Assembly (NCBI GenBank): GCA_913043025.1
Contig: CAJWLM010000005.1
Span: forward strand, 62,001 to 126,000
Direction: 5' to 3'
DNA from: an uncultured Rhodospirillaceae bacterium
GTDB lineage: Bacteria; Pseudomonadota; Alphaproteobacteria; UBA8366
DNA length: 64,000 nucleotides
Part shown: positions 25,858 through 36,121 of the stretch, in pieces
Layout of the letters: each line of letters starts with the position of its first letter
Position numbering within the stretch: position 1 is the first letter of the stretch
Program-made: the position numbers and the translations under genes
Notes under the pieces: model-generated
The model's database searches: none
What the model was told of the DNA's origin: nothing
What the model saw: the letters and a program-made list of their open reading frames with translations, nothing else

Positions 25858-27072
25858 CTAAACATCCATTTCAAGGATGTAGAGCCCTCCGCCGAAACGA
25901 TCCATTGCATAAACAATCTGGTTCTCATCAACATATACGTCGTTAATCTGGATTTCCCCGATCCGTGAGTTATCAGGATCTTCGGGAACATAGAAAGCCA
26001 CTTCCTCAGGCCGAAATGGATTAGATATATCATGAACCCTAATCCCGGCATTAAAGTAGTTACCAATCACTAAAGTTTCGGAACGGAATGAGGGGCCCGG
26101 GCGATTTTCATGCAAATTATGGGCTCCAAAGCGGCCCGGGCGACCACCAAATTCGTCGAACGGGGGCAATGGCAAAATCGCGAGGGGAACAGGATTTGAC
26201 TCATGGCGATTGTCTAGTACCCATGTGACCTTTGGCCAGTCCTCTGCGCCAAGCTTGTTACATTCATGACTTACAACCAAAAGCTCCCGCTCAAACAATG
26301 GCATGACTGTATGAATAAACCCGGGAAAGGGAGGTGACGGATTCCAATTGGCAATCATTTTTGGGCTTGCCATATCAGTAATATCTAACGTTACAGCACC
26401 ACCATCTATGTAGCCTATAAAAGCTCTATTCGGGCGTTCGGGGTAAACATTTGTGTTGTGGGGCCGCCAGCCAGCATTATATTTCGGCTCGCGCAAATTG
26501 GGTGGCTCTTCATCACTTTCGCATTGGCCCGGCATCCACCAGCGACCCTCTTCTTTCATGTTTGTCGGGTCTTTTGCATTTATGATTTGGTAAAATTGAT
26601 AATCTTTTTCTGGTAAGCGCGCATTAAAGTGTGGGTCAGCACCAGCACAATGGATAAATTCGCCATCAACATACCAAACCTGGTGTACTCCCTTAGACAT
26701 TGGACCTGACGTATCAAAAAACCCAATACTTTTTGGTTCGTCAGGAACCGAAATATCAAACATTTCAATTCCTGCGGGCTGCTCGCCAAGCTTATTTGTT
26801 TGGTAAGCAACAGCCATAGTGTCGCCGCACACCTCCAACGAATTTGACCGCACACTTTGATGTGGTAGTTCAGTCTGACAGATAAGTTTGGGGTTTTTTA
26901 TGTCCGTAACGTCAACGGCGGAAAAATTTTTCGGCGCTGATACATGTGCCATCCACATTATACGCCTTAAGTCCCTTGTAACCTGTATCGACATGCCCTC
27001 ACCCATGCCACCAAACCCATTGAGCAAATGATGAGAAATTAGATTCATATTCTTGGACAGTGCTTTTTTCAT
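25858..27072 (-). CDS. LVIVD-repeat beta-propeller protein, paralogue 2
   Basis: Same length (404 residues) as the next gene, and collinear with it over the roughly 350 residues I numbered; by hand count 70 of the first 100 residues are identical. Repeats such as AGIEMFDISVPDEPKSIGFF and GGAVTLDITDMASPKMIANW mark the propeller blades. Invariant motifs include ELPHQ, GVH near 128-130, RPHNTNV, GAHNLHENRPGP and GEIQINDVYVDE. It is encoded 39 bases after the CobW-family GTPase gene, so the three are likely one operon. The pair arose by tandem duplication. Confidence 0.8.
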   Translation of the reverse strand: MKKALSKNMNLISHHLLNGFGGMGEGMSIQVTRDLRRIMWMAHVSAPKNFSAVDVTDIKNPKLICQTELPHQSVRSNSLEVCGDTMAVAYQTNKLGEQPAGIEMFDISVPDEPKSIGFFDTSGPMSKGVHQVWYVDGEFIHCAGADPHFNARLPEKDYQFYQIINAKDPTNMKEEGRWWMPGQCESDEEPPNLREPKYNAGWRPHNTNVYPERPNRAFIGYIDGGAVTLDITDMASPKMIANWNPSPPFPGFIHTVMPLFERELLVVSHECNKLGAEDWPKVTWVLDNRHESNPVPLAILPLPPFDEFGGRPGRFGAHNLHENRPGPSFRSETLVIGNYFNAGIRVHDISNPFRPEEVAFYVPEDPDNSRIGEIQINDVYVDENQIVYAMDRFGGGLYILEMDV

Positions 27073-27111
27073 GCTAGCCTCAGAATCATTGAAATTTAAA
27101 ACTGTATCGCC

Positions 27112-28176
27112 TTAATCCAACCTTAAATTTTGTTCATTTAAACAGAATGTTGTGAGCGATTTTTCCAGACCCTCCTCGGATATATTGCGAGTGATGAAAA
27201 CAATCCGAGTGGAATGGTCTTTGTCGGGCCAAGCATTCAGGCGGATCGGCGGATGGAAAACATGTTGAACGCCGTGGATAACAACGGGCGTATCATACTC
27301 AACAATATTGATAACACCTTTAACGCGGAGCAGGTTCTCGCCGCACAAGGAAACGATAGACTCTAACCAAGCCTTGACCCCTTCCCAGGGCAAGGGTTCA
27401 GCACGAGTTAAACAAAAAGTTAAGATATCGGAAGTGTGGCGATTGAGGTTATCGTCATCGTTGAGATGGCCATGGTTATGATGGTCGTGTTTATGAATGA
27501 TCCCATGGGCTTCAGAGAGCCATTTGGTTACTGAGTCTGTTTTCCCGCCTAGGTTATATAGTCCGAGACCAAAAATGCTCTTTGGTGAGACCAATCCATT
27601 CACAACATGCTCTACTGGCGCATTCGGATTGAGAAGAGCCAAATGCTTCTCCATATTCGTTACGGTTTTGTTATCCGTGATATCAGTCTTTGTTAAAAGT
27701 AATCTATCAGAGACGGCAGCCTGCTTGACAGCTTCTGAGTATCTTTCGAAAGTACCGCTACCATTAACAGCGTCGACCGTAGCGACTACACCACCCAAAC
27801 AATATTTATCCACCAACAATGGGTCAGACATTACCGTTTGTAATATAGGTGCGGGATCCGCTAGACCCGTGGTTTCGACCAACACTCTACTAAAAGAGGG
27901 CAGATCACCGTTTTTATTTCGAGCCTCAAGATCAGCTAAGGTGTCAACAAGATCGCCGCGAATAGTGCAGCAAATGCATCCCGACTGCATCACAACAATC
28001 TCATCTTCTTCGAAGGAGGTATCAACCAACAGATGATCAATGCCGACTTCACCAAATTCATTAATTATAACTGCAGTGTCTGCAAAATGTTCATCGCTCA
28101 ATAAATGATTCAAGACTGACGTCTTGCCGCTACCAAGAAAGCCCGTGATTATAGTAATTGGTTTCTTTGTGGTCAT
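27112..28176 (-). CDS. CobW/COG0523-family metallochaperone GTPase
   Basis: A 354-residue G3E P-loop GTPase. Walker A is GFLGSGKTS (12-20), the metal-binding CxCC motif is C67-I-C69-C70, and a histidine-rich stretch (HKHDHHNHGH, about 233-242) precedes the C-terminal CobW domain. The family delivers Zn or other metals to client enzymes. It is promoter-proximal to the two LVIVD genes, which makes them, or another metalloprotein of this block, candidate clients. It could also be a general zinc-stress protein; no Zur box was identified upstream. Confidence 0.9.
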   Translation of the reverse strand: MTTKKPITIITGFLGSGKTSVLNHLLSDEHFADTAVIINEFGEVGIDHLLVDTSFEEDEIVVMQSGCICCTIRGDLVDTLADLEARNKNGDLPSFSRVLVETTGLADPAPILQTVMSDPLLVDKYCLGGVVATVDAVNGSGTFERYSEAVKQAAVSDRLLLTKTDITDNKTVTNMEKHLALLNPNAPVEHVVNGLVSPKSIFGLGLYNLGGKTDSVTKWLSEAHGIIHKHDHHNHGHLNDDDNLNRHTSDILTFCLTRAEPLPWEGVKAWLESIVSLCGENLLRVKGVINIVEYDTPVVIHGVQHVFHPPIRLNAWPDKDHSTRIVFITRNISEEGLEKSLTTFCLNEQNLRLD

Positions 28177-28309
28177 ACTGAATAAGAGATTTGCATCTGA
28201 ATTTCCTGTTAGCCCGCAAACTTGTGGACGGATATTTTTCCAGCACCTACATTAAACCTTCAACTCACTTAATCAAAGCCAGTTTCGGCTGGTCCTTTGG
28301 AGAAGATAA

Positions 28310-29302
28310 ATGCTGAAGGTGGGACTTGTAGGGCTCGGGTGGTGGGGCAAACATATCATACGCACGATCAATGGCAGTTCAAAACTTACATTAGTTCGTG
28401 CTGTCGAAGTTAATTTGCCAGAAGGAAATAACATCGCTGCTGAACATGGGATAAGTGTCAGCAGTAATTTTGATGATTTGCTCAATGACGATGAAGTTCA
28501 GGTGGTTATATTAGCAACGCCACATTCTCTTCATGAAAAGCAAATCGCTAGGGTTGCCAGCGCTGGCAAACATGTTTTCTGTGAGAAACCATTGGGGCTT
28601 ACGAAGAAAAGTGCTGAACGCTCAGTTGCTAGATGCGACCGAGCTAATGTGATGTTAGGCGTCGGACATGAAAGGCGCTTTGAGCCTGCCCTGCAAGAAA
28701 TCAAAAAGATGGTGCAAACGAACAGGCTCGGCACAATAATGCAGGTGGAAGCCAACTTTAGCCACGACATCCTCGCAAAAATGCCAAAAGGAGATTGGCG
28801 CACCACAAACGAAAATGCACCCGCTGCAGGTATGACGGCAATGGGTATTCATCTATCGGATGCTTTTATCTGGATGTTTGGAGAAATAGATGAAGTATTT
28901 GCACAAACAGCCCAACGTGTTGCAGAACAAGAAAATGGTGATGTCGTAATGGCACAAGTTCGGTTCAAGAGTGGTGCTCTCGGTTACCTTAACGCAACAA
29001 TGGTAACTCCACACTTTATGCGATTCCAAGTGTTTGGATCAGAAGGATGGGTAGAAGCGCGAGACAGTGCACACCCTGAGTACGGAGGCGTTACAACCCT
29101 TACTTTTTGTAAAAAAGGTGATATCCCGAAAAGTTGCACAATGGCAACGTCAAATACAGTTCTCGATAATCTTGAGAATTTTGCAGATGCAATTACTGGA
29201 CAGGACAAATATATCCACACGCAAGAAGAAATGATTGAAAATATTGCACTACTTGAGGCTGTAACTCAGTCCGCTGTTAGTGGAAAACTTATAAAAGTGT
29301 AA
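28310..29302 (+). CDS. Gfo/Idh/MocA-family oxidoreductase
   Basis: A 330-residue NAD(P)-dependent dehydrogenase-like protein. It starts LKVGLVGLGWWGKHIIRTI (Rossmann GxGxxG), has EKPLGL with the catalytic lysine near residue 95, and a C-terminal dimerisation domain. GGAG precedes the ATG by about eight bases. Divergent from the CobW gene and convergent with the flavin monooxygenase gene six bases away. It differs from the relative at 18257-19327 and is not a recent duplicate. Substrate unknown. Confidence 0.87.
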   Translation: MLKVGLVGLGWWGKHIIRTINGSSKLTLVRAVEVNLPEGNNIAAEHGISVSSNFDDLLNDDEVQVVILATPHSLHEKQIARVASAGKHVFCEKPLGLTKKSAERSVARCDRANVMLGVGHERRFEPALQEIKKMVQTNRLGTIMQVEANFSHDILAKMPKGDWRTTNENAPAAGMTAMGIHLSDAFIWMFGEIDEVFAQTAQRVAEQENGDVVMAQVRFKSGALGYLNATMVTPHFMRFQVFGSEGWVEARDSAHPEYGGVTTLTFCKKGDIPKSCTMATSNTVLDNLENFADAITGQDKYIHTQEEMIENIALLEAVTQSAVSGKLIKV

Positions 29303-29308
29303 CCCTTT

Positions 29309-30511
29309 TTACATTGCCGACAACTCTGGCTCATGACCTAAAAGATAAGATCCAACAGTTTGATAATGCACCTTATGACCCTGCGTTTGTTGGGTAACAG
29401 CATGCAAGTCACGGTACCGTCGCTCATAGTTTTGAGCAGCAAAAATCGCCGTAGCACCAGCTGAATGATAAGCAATATCAGCAGCAGCTTTTGCCTCTTG
29501 AATAGCAAAAGTACTAGCAAGGCGAATCCGCACTCGCTGGTCAGGTGTTAGCGCACCCCCGACCAATACATCGTTGTATATTCCGTTAAATTCGCTTTCG
29601 ATGTACGCCGTCGCTGAACGTATCCTTGCCTCGGCCATCGAAGCGTCCGCTTGAGCAACCGCGTTATCCATCAAAAGTGTCTTTCCGTATTTACCTTTTT
29701 TTTCTGCTGCCAATTCCTTAAATTCTTCCAAAATGCCTCTTGCAAGTCCAAGAGCAACGCCGGCAAAGCTAGCGGCGTAAAGATTTTTGGCCCGAAAGGC
29801 ATAGAGCGGGCTTTTTATCTTAACATCCTCTATTCGATCACGCTTGAGCGAATAGCCTTTTGGGACATAGACATCTTCAACAGTAAATGCATCACTGGCA
29901 GTGCCCCTCAGGCCTATCACATTCCAGATATCCTTCCATTGAACCCTTTCCGCCGGAATAAGAAATGTACGAGTTATAAGTTTTTCGTCCTTATCGAACT
30001 GTTCATTACCATGCTCATCTAGAACCGCTGTTGTTTGAGCGCCTAACCAACTACAGTGCCGCCTACCACTTGCAAACATCCAACTACCATTTACTCGATA
30101 GCCCTCACCGTCTGGCATGGCGGTGCCCTTTCCAGGGCCCCAAGCTAAAGCTCCGACTGGGTTATTACCCCAGATTTCATTAGCAACCTCCGGATTGACT
30201 GCCGCAGCTGTTGTCGAACAACCATTTTGCTGACCGATGCACCAACCAACAGATCCATCGCAAGCAGCAAGCGCCATCACTGTCTTGAAAAAAGTTACTG
30301 GGTGTACTTCACCACCCCCGTAGCATTTAGGAAGGAGCATTTTGAAAAGTCCCGCCGAATGGAGTTTATTTATTAACGATTGAGGTATTCTTCTTTCCGC
30401 TTCTATTTGGGGCGCAATGGACACAATCTCATCGCTCAAGTTACGAACCCGACCAGTGTAATCAGTCGCCTCATCCGTACCGACGGGGAACTTCAATACC
30501 TGTGAACTCAT
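29309..30511 (-). CDS. Acyl-CoA-dehydrogenase-fold flavin monooxygenase, HsaA/group D-like
   Basis: A 400-residue oxygenase component of two-component flavin monooxygenases with the acyl-CoA dehydrogenase fold. PQIEAERRIPQSLINKLHSAGLFKMLLPKCYGG and CDGSVGWCIGQQN near the N-terminus and GLRGTASDAFTVEDVYVP mid-protein are typical of the HsaA/HpaH-like group rather than true dehydrogenases. It requires reduced flavin, perhaps from the reductase at 19659. Start at 30511 is supported by AAGGAGAGGG upstream; an ATG 19 codons earlier is possible. Probably hydroxylates an aromatic or alicyclic compound. Confidence 0.83.
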   Translation of the reverse strand: MSSQVLKFPVGTDEATDYTGRVRNLSDEIVSIAPQIEAERRIPQSLINKLHSAGLFKMLLPKCYGGGEVHPVTFFKTVMALAACDGSVGWCIGQQNGCSTTAAAVNPEVANEIWGNNPVGALAWGPGKGTAMPDGEGYRVNGSWMFASGRRHCSWLGAQTTAVLDEHGNEQFDKDEKLITRTFLIPAERVQWKDIWNVIGLRGTASDAFTVEDVYVPKGYSLKRDRIEDVKIKSPLYAFRAKNLYAASFAGVALGLARGILEEFKELAAEKKGKYGKTLLMDNAVAQADASMAEARIRSATAYIESEFNGIYNDVLVGGALTPDQRVRIRLASTFAIQEAKAAADIAYHSAGATAIFAAQNYERRYRDLHAVTQQTQGHKVHYQTVGSYLLGHEPELSAM

Positions 30512-30642
30512 CCCTTTCCCTCTCCTTACAAAAACACCAGTTGAGTATATTAAGGCTACGACCATCATAGATGAAATGAAGTGATAGACAATGTCAGATC
30601 ATATACACAATTTTGTGTCGTTAGTTGTGGTGTCGTAATACC

Positions 30643-31785
30643 TTACTGGTATTGATGCAAAATTGATTTATCAACATCTGTTAAATTTTTTTGTCCACAA
30701 AGTCCCATTGTCAGGTCAAGTTCTTTTCTGAGAATCTCTAATGTCTGATGAACTCCATGTTGCCCGCTAGCGCCAAGGCCATATAAAAAGGCCCTGCCGA
30801 TTAGAGTGCCTGTAGCACCCAAGGCTACCGCACGGAGTATGTCTTGCCCACTGCGTATGCCGCCATCCATCCACACCTCACATTTGTTACCCACCGCATC
30901 TAAGATTCTGGGCAGAGCATCTATTGATGAAATTGTACCATCTAATTGGCGTCCACCATGGTTTGAAACAACAATCGCGTCAGCACCGGCTTGAACAGCA
31001 GCTATTGCATCCTCCTTATCCATTATCCCCTTAATAATGAATTTTCCACCCCAAATACCCCGAATTTCAGACACGTCTTTCCAATCCAAACTTGGATCGA
31101 ATTGGCTAGTTACCCAATTAGATAAAGAAGACATATCATCAATACCTTTGACATGCCCAAAGATGTTTCCGAAGTTTCTTCTTTTAGTTTTCAGCATTTC
31201 AAAACACCAATTGGGTTTTGTGCAAATATTCAGCAAATTTTTTAAATTGAGCTTTGGCGGCGCGCTAAGACCATTTCGAATATCTTTGTGACGTTGTGCT
31301 AATATCTGTAGATCAAGTGTTACCATGAGAGCTGAACATCCTGCTGCCTCTGCTCGACTGATTAACGTCTTCATAAATGCACGATCGCGCATCACATATA
31401 ACTGAAACCAAAATGGCACCGACGTATTAGATGCTACATCTTCAATCGAACAAATTGACATAGTCGAGAGTGTAAATGGTACCCCAAAATCTTCTGCTGC
31501 CTTGGCTGAGAGTATCTCTCCATCTGGGTACTGCATACCCGCCATACCAATCGGAGCGAGGGCTGTTGGCATCGGAAGGTCTTGCCCCAACATGGTCATC
31601 CGGGTGCTGCGATTGCTAACGTCAACCCCGACTCTTTGACGAAATCTGATTTTTTCAAAATCTTTTTCATTTAGATTATAGGTGCTCTCTGTCCACGAAC
31701 CCGTGTCAGCGTAGTCATAGAACATTTTTGGAACCTTGCGCTTAGCAAGCTGCCGCTGGTCCTCAACACAAGTAATTTCTGTCAT
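30643..31785 (-). CDS. FMN-dependent alpha-hydroxy-acid oxidase/dehydrogenase
   Basis: A 380-residue TIM-barrel enzyme of the L-lactate dehydrogenase/glycolate oxidase family, oxidising 2-hydroxy acids to 2-oxo acids. The FMN and catalytic motifs are ALAPIGMAGMQYPDGE near 75, PFWFQLYV near 125, the active-site histidine in VVSNHGGRQLDG near 275 and DGGIRSGQDILRA near 310. It lies upstream of the HsaA-like monooxygenase on the same strand, 131 bases apart. Whether it acts on lactate or on a pathway hydroxy acid is unclear. Confidence 0.88.
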   Translation of the reverse strand: MTEITCVEDQRQLAKRKVPKMFYDYADTGSWTESTYNLNEKDFEKIRFRQRVGVDVSNRSTRMTMLGQDLPMPTALAPIGMAGMQYPDGEILSAKAAEDFGVPFTLSTMSICSIEDVASNTSVPFWFQLYVMRDRAFMKTLISRAEAAGCSALMVTLDLQILAQRHKDIRNGLSAPPKLNLKNLLNICTKPNWCFEMLKTKRRNFGNIFGHVKGIDDMSSLSNWVTSQFDPSLDWKDVSEIRGIWGGKFIIKGIMDKEDAIAAVQAGADAIVVSNHGGRQLDGTISSIDALPRILDAVGNKCEVWMDGGIRSGQDILRAVALGATGTLIGRAFLYGLGASGQHGVHQTLEILRKELDLTMGLCGQKNLTDVDKSILHQYQ

Positions 31786-31935
31786 ATAAGAACCTCACAG
31801 TCCGGCCACAGTTTTTTGTCACGTTTTATGAAGAAAGTGTGCAGGAGTCCTACACCGTCTTCTATCAAAATAAAGCCAACTAGCCCTGTCTAATCAACTG
31901 GCCTGAAAACCCTTCCGTTTATCCACAAATCGCTT

Positions 31936-32011
31936 TGGTGGAGCCGAGGGGAATCGAACCCCTGACCTCTACGTTGCGAACGTAGCGCTCTCCCAACTGA
32001 GCTACGGCCCC
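31936..32011 (-). tRNA. tRNA-Ala (anticodon CGC)
   Basis: A 76-base tRNA on the minus strand. Acceptor GGGGCCG pairs with CGGCTCC, including the alanine identity pair G3-U70. The D arm is AGCTCAGTTGGGAGAGC. The anticodon arm CTACG-TTCGCAA-CGTAG gives anticodon CGC, reading GCG. The T arm has GGTTCGATTCC, and the CCA end is encoded. Confidence 0.96.
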
Positions 32012-32173
32012 TTCCTGATGTACGCATGAAATGCATACGCTTAACTACAAACTATGAGGTCGCTCACTTTCACTGTCAAGCTGAGTGATGAAATCTATCG
32101 CATTTCTTGCCTCAACAGTCGGGGGCGGTTAGTTTGCTTGTATATTTTCACATCGCGAGTAGGCTGACCCCTG

Positions 32174-32464
32174 ATGCAATATGGCAATCCATTTCTCGAT
32201 CTTATTCTTGTTGTCCTTAAGCTATATTCATGGGCACTAATAATATCTGTTATACTAAGCTGGTTAATAGCTTTTAATGTTGTGAACACACATAGCCCCT
32301 TCGTCAGCGCTATTGGGCGTTTTTTGTATCGGCTCACTGAGCCCCTGCTTAAACCTATTCGTCAATTTTTACCTGACTTTGGTGGCATCGACATATCACC
32401 AGTAGTATTGCTTTTATTAATTTGGTTTGTCGAAAACTTGTTGATTACCTATTGGCCATTTTAG
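32174..32464 (+). CDS. YggT-family membrane protein
   Basis: A 96-residue protein with two membrane segments and the family's [12 protein letters not shown] then [34 protein letters not shown] pattern. YggT proteins are small inner-membrane proteins linked in some bacteria to cell division or turgor; the role is not settled. It sits 46 bases upstream of folD in the same direction, so co-transcription is likely. Confidence 0.88.
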   Translation: MQYGNPFLDLILVVLKLYSWALIISVILSWLIAFNVVNTHSPFVSAIGRFLYRLTEPLLKPIRQFLPDFGGIDISPVVLLLLIWFVENLLITYWPF

Positions 32465-32510
32465 CTGCCTAATGGCGTTGATAGACAATTACTTCCAAAA
32501 AGGTAAAATC

Positions 32511-33410
32511 ATGGGTAAAGCAAAAGTAATCAATGGGAAGGCCTACGCAGAGAGGCTAAGAAGCCGTATCGCTGAAGCCGTTACTCATTTAAAAGTCACA
32601 CATAACATAACTCCGGGCTTGGCCGTTGTCCTGGTGGGAGATGATCCTGCTAGCCAAGTCTACGTCCGCAACAAAGAGAAGCAAACAGCTGAAGCAGGGA
32701 TGGCGAGCTTCGAGAACAAACTGAGTGCTGACATAAAGGAAAATGAACTTCTGGCACTAATAGCTAATCTTAATGGAGATACCGCAGTACATGGCATCCT
32801 AGTGCAATTACCTCTACCGGATCATATTGACTCGGGGAAAATAATAAACGCTATCAACCCTGACAAAGATGTCGATGGCTTTCATGCCATAAATGTTGGC
32901 CGCCTCACCACTGGAAATAAAGGCATGGTGCCATGTACTCCTTTGGGTTGTTTAATGTTACTCAAAGATCAGTTTTGCGACCTCCAAGGCAAACACGCCG
33001 TCATCGTTGGGCGTTCAAATATTGTTGGAAAACCAATGGCTGCGCTTTTGCTGCAAGAAAGCTGCACAGTCACCATTGCCCATTCCAGAACCAAGAAGCT
33101 ACGCGAAATTTGTCAATCTGCCGATATCTTAGTTGCCGCCGCAGGGCGCCCACAAATGATAGGATCCGACTGGATAAAGCCTGGAGCCACAATAATTGAC
33201 GTCGGCATAAATCGAGTGCCTAAAGAAGAGGGGCCCGGCAAGTTTAGGCTTGTTGGCGATGTTGATTTTTCCGCAGCTGCAGAGGTAGCAGCCGCAATAA
33301 CACCAGTGCCAGGCGGTGTAGGGCCAATGACGATAGCTTGCTTGCTGAAAAACACCGTGACAAGTACATGTAGGATTCATGGCGTAGAAGAACCAATAAT
33401 TGCGAGTTAG
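32511..33410 (+). CDS. folD: Methylenetetrahydrofolate dehydrogenase/cyclohydrolase FolD
   Basis: Bifunctional one-carbon enzyme of 299 residues interconverting methylene-, methenyl- and formyl-tetrahydrofolate. Conserved YVRNKEKQ (catalytic lysine and tyrosine), [26 protein letters not shown] (NADP loop) and [11 protein letters not shown] are all present. The ATG at 32511 has AAAAAGG seven bases upstream; an ATG 13 codons earlier lacks support. The stop overlaps the convergent MFS gene by four bases. Confidence 0.96.
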   Translation: MGKAKVINGKAYAERLRSRIAEAVTHLKVTHNITPGLAVVLVGDDPASQVYVRNKEKQTAEAGMASFENKLSADIKENELLALIANLNGDTAVHGILVQLPLPDHIDSGKIINAINPDKDVDGFHAINVGRLTTGNKGMVPCTPLGCLMLLKDQFCDLQGKHAVIVGRSNIVGKPMAALLLQESCTVTIAHSRTKKLREICQSADILVAAAGRPQMIGSDWIKPGATIIDVGINRVPKEEGPGKFRLVGDVDFSAAAEVAAAITPVPGGVGPMTIACLLKNTVTSTCRIHGVEEPIIAS

Positions 33411-34582
33411 GTAGATCGCAAAAAGTAACCCCACGGCACCGACAAAGCTGCTCCCAGTCCCATAAAGCCGCCAGCAAGCCAAAATAGAGACCTGTAGGTC
33501 TCACTCTGTTCAAAAAAAATAGGCAGGCAAATCCCGGCTATGGCGGCAGCGCTTCCATTTATTAAAATCAATTGACGCATCAACAAAGGGAGTACATTTA
33601 GGCAACCTACGTCTCTAGCGCGAGCTGCAATTAAAGCTGAGACACCAGGTTGAGCGCCGAAAATCATGCTAGAAATTGTTAGCACCACAGTATCGGTTTG
33701 GAAGCCTGGCGCAGAAATGCCCACCGCAAGAATTCCAAACATGAGGACCAAAGCCCAGGCAGTCCCAACCTGTCGAGCCAATATGAAAGCGACAGTAGGC
33801 CCCAATAGTGAAAACACTCCAACTATACCCCAGTGATAGCCAGCTGCGTTTAAGCCTAGCCCTACCTCCCTAGCGATGAAATCAGCCCAATATATTGTGT
33901 GCGGCACCAAACCAATGGCGAAACAAGCATGAGCGAGAAGCAGCATCCCCCAAGCTCGCGAGAACTGTGTCTTCGCATGATTGTTGTCGAAAGAGCATTT
34001 AAAGTCTTCCAGACTACGCCATCCCCATATGGCCACAGCTGCAGAGCAAACACCAAGCCCTGTTATCCCAAGCCATGGGATTGAATTTCCGTTTGATGCG
34101 ACACGCGGGATTGTGAGTCCAGAAAGAAAAATTCCAAGCCCTACTCCTGCAAAAACCAGGGAAGTAGCCAGTGATCTAAATGCTTTTGGTGTCACTGCAG
34201 TAGTAATCGTAAGACCCAAAACCATAATCACGCCCAATGTCAAACCAAGAACACCTCGCCAAATAGCGAGCCACCAGAACCCAGCCTCGTATGAAGAAGC
34301 CGCTAATGCTGCGACCGAAATGAATAACATAGTTCGTAAGATAAGCGACACGTTCCAGCGCCGCCGCAGCTGTTCAGTAATAAAAACACCAACGATAAAG
34401 CCGCATAGATTAGTAGCGCCAACGTACCAAGCCTCAAATTCGGTTAATTCGCCACGTTGAATTAACAGTGGCACCATAGTTGTGTATGAAAAACGACCGA
34501 ACCCCATAGCCAAACACATAGCAGCCGATACGCCGATTGCTATGCGCAGCCAACCTCGTTCAATCATCAGTGATGGGCTCAA
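33407..34582 (-). CDS. YbfB/YjiJ-family MFS transporter
   Basis: A 391-residue, twelve-helix major facilitator. The N-terminal [21 protein letters not shown] is the hallmark of the YbfB/YjiJ family, whose substrates are unknown. Its first codons overlap the 3' end of the DUF3253 gene by 23 bases, so it may be translationally coupled to it; a second ATG six codons in would reduce the overlap. Likely part of an argG-DUF3253-MFS transcription unit. Confidence 0.87.
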   Translation of the reverse strand: MSPSLMIERGWLRIAIGVSAAMCLAMGFGRFSYTTMVPLLIQRGELTEFEAWYVGATNLCGFIVGVFITEQLRRRWNVSLILRTMLFISVAALAASSYEAGFWWLAIWRGVLGLTLGVIMVLGLTITTAVTPKAFRSLATSLVFAGVGLGIFLSGLTIPRVASNGNSIPWLGITGLGVCSAAVAIWGWRSLEDFKCSFDNNHAKTQFSRAWGMLLLAHACFAIGLVPHTIYWADFIAREVGLGLNAAGYHWGIVGVFSLLGPTVAFILARQVGTAWALVLMFGILAVGISAPGFQTDTVVLTISSMIFGAQPGVSALIAARARDVGCLNVLPLLMRQLILINGSAAAIAGICLPIFFEQSETYRSLFWLAGGFMGLGAALSVPWGYFLRST

Positions 34583-34877
34583 CCAACTGATAGTAAACCA
34601 AACCTTTTACGGTGTTTGGATCAACCGGCTTACCTCTTCGTACAATAACGATACGACCATTCCGAGCCAAAAATTTCGCTTGATTGCGAACTGCTGGTAA
34701 ATAACGGCGCCACAGACCGGGAACATTGGCACGGCTTTTACGCTTTTCTGCAATATATTTTGCAACCTCAATCGGCTTCACGACATTTTTTTGATCTCGT
34801 AAGCACAAAAAGTCCAGGATTGCTTGCGCAATCGGATCCAATTCTTGCGGAGGCAGTTCTACATCTTTGGAATTCAT
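34560..34877 (-). CDS. DUF3253-domain protein
   Basis: A 105-residue soluble protein with a winged-helix-like pattern: AILDFLCLRD, then KPIEVAKYIA, WRRYLPAVRNQAKFLARNGRIVIVRRGKPVDP. The sequence fits DUF3253, a small family of unknown function whose fold suggests nucleic-acid binding. It begins 30 bases after argG ends on the same strand, and the MFS gene overlaps its end. Confidence 0.8.
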   Translation of the reverse strand: MNSKDVELPPQELDPIAQAILDFLCLRDQKNVVKPIEVAKYIAEKRKSRANVPGLWRRYLPAVRNQAKFLARNGRIVIVRRGKPVDPNTVKGLVYYQLVEPITDD

Positions 34878-34906
34878 AAGGCCAGCCTGTCAGTTTCAAA
34901 ATAGCT

Positions 34907-36121
34907 TTAGATGCCGCCAATCTTTTTTGCAGCAAGACGCAACCTTAAAGCGTTCAGCTTGATAAAGCCCTCCGCATCTTTTTGATTATAAACCTCATCT
35001 TCTTCAAATGTAACGTGAGCCTCACTATAAAGACTATTCCCACTCTCACGGCCCAATGTCGTGATGTTACCTTTGTACAGCTTGAGTCGCACAGAGCCGC
35101 AAACATTGCACTGAGAATCATCTATTGCGGCTTGCAGCATTTTTCGTTCAGGTGCAAACCATAACCCATTGTAAATTAATTCTGCGTACTTAGGCATCAG
35201 CTCGTCTTTGAGGTGAGCTGCGCCGCGATCTAAAGTTATTGATTCTATAGCTCTATGCGCGGCCAGCAATACAGTTCCTCCCGGGGTTTCATAGACACCT
35301 CGCGATTTCATCCCAACAAAACGATTCTCTACAATATCCAATCGCCCAATACCGTGTTCGCCCGCCATTTGGTTGAGCTTTGTCAACAGAGCCGCCGGAC
35401 TAAGTGTCTCGCCATCAACAGACACAGGGTCACCGTTTTCGAAGCTAATTTCTACCTCAACACCTTCACTGGGAGCCGATTCCGGATTGACGGTCCGCGA
35501 GAAGACATATTCCGGAGCTGGCATCGCTGGATCCTCTAAGACTTTTCCCTCAGCAGAAATATGCAAAAGATTTGCATCAGTTGAGAATGGAGCTTCACCA
35601 CGCTTATCCTGAGGAACCGGGATTTGGTTTCGTTCTGCATAGGCGATCAGCGCTTCCCGTGAGTTCAAATCCCATTCTCGCCACGGTGATATCACGCGAA
35701 TGTCGGGAGCCAGACCATAATACCCAAGTTCAAACCGCACCTGATCATTACCCTTTCCGGTAGCTCCATGAGCAACTGCATCCGCGCCGGTTTGGCGGGC
35801 GATCTCAATTTGCCGTTTGGCTATTAATGGACGAGCTATTGACGTTCCAAGTAGATAAGTGCCCTCATATAGCGCATTCGCCCGGAACATGGGGAAAACA
35901 TAATCACGCACAAATTCCTCACGAAGGTCCTCAATGAATATTTCCTGAACACCCAGCATTTTTGCTTTATCTCGGGCTGGCTCTATCTCATCATCCTGCC
36001 CCAGATCAGCAGTAAATGTAACTACTTCGCAATCGTACTCATCCTGCAGCCATTTCAATATCACGGATGTATCAAGCCCTCCGGAATAGGCCAGCACAAC
36101 TTTTTTTACATTACTCAACAT
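34907..36121 (-). CDS. argG: Argininosuccinate synthase
   Basis: ATP-dependent ligase joining citrulline and aspartate in arginine synthesis, 404 residues. N-terminal PP-loop [15 protein letters not shown] (about 10-24), [12 protein letters not shown] near 120 and [24 protein letters not shown]-type C-terminal sequence are diagnostic. Length is normal. Preceded on its strand by a 270-base region, so it probably has its own promoter and heads a unit with DUF3253 and the MFS gene. Confidence 0.97.
   Translation of the reverse strand: MLSNVKKVVLAYSGGLDTSVILKWLQDEYDCEVVTFTADLGQDDEIEPARDKAKMLGVQEIFIEDLREEFVRDYVFPMFRANALYEGTYLLGTSIARPLIAKRQIEIARQTGADAVAHGATGKGNDQVRFELGYYGLAPDIRVISPWREWDLNSREALIAYAERNQIPVPQDKRGEAPFSTDANLLHISAEGKVLEDPAMPAPEYVFSRTVNPESAPSEGVEVEISFENGDPVSVDGETLSPAALLTKLNQMAGEHGIGRLDIVENRFVGMKSRGVYETPGGTVLLAAHRAIESITLDRGAAHLKDELMPKYAELIYNGLWFAPERKMLQAAIDDSQCNVCGSVRLKLYKGNITTLGRESGNSLYSEAHVTFEEDEVYNQKDAEGFIKLNALRLRLAAKKIGGI

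Noticed and set aside
30643-31785. Calling the FMN hydroxy-acid oxidase lldD
   Set aside because: The fold is clear but the family includes lactate, glycolate and mandelate enzymes; no lactate permease or lldR-like regulator is nearby.
31786-32173. tRNA-Ala as the attachment site of an integrated catabolic island
   Set aside because: No integrase, excisionase, direct repeat of the tRNA 3' end or mobility gene is present on either side within the window.
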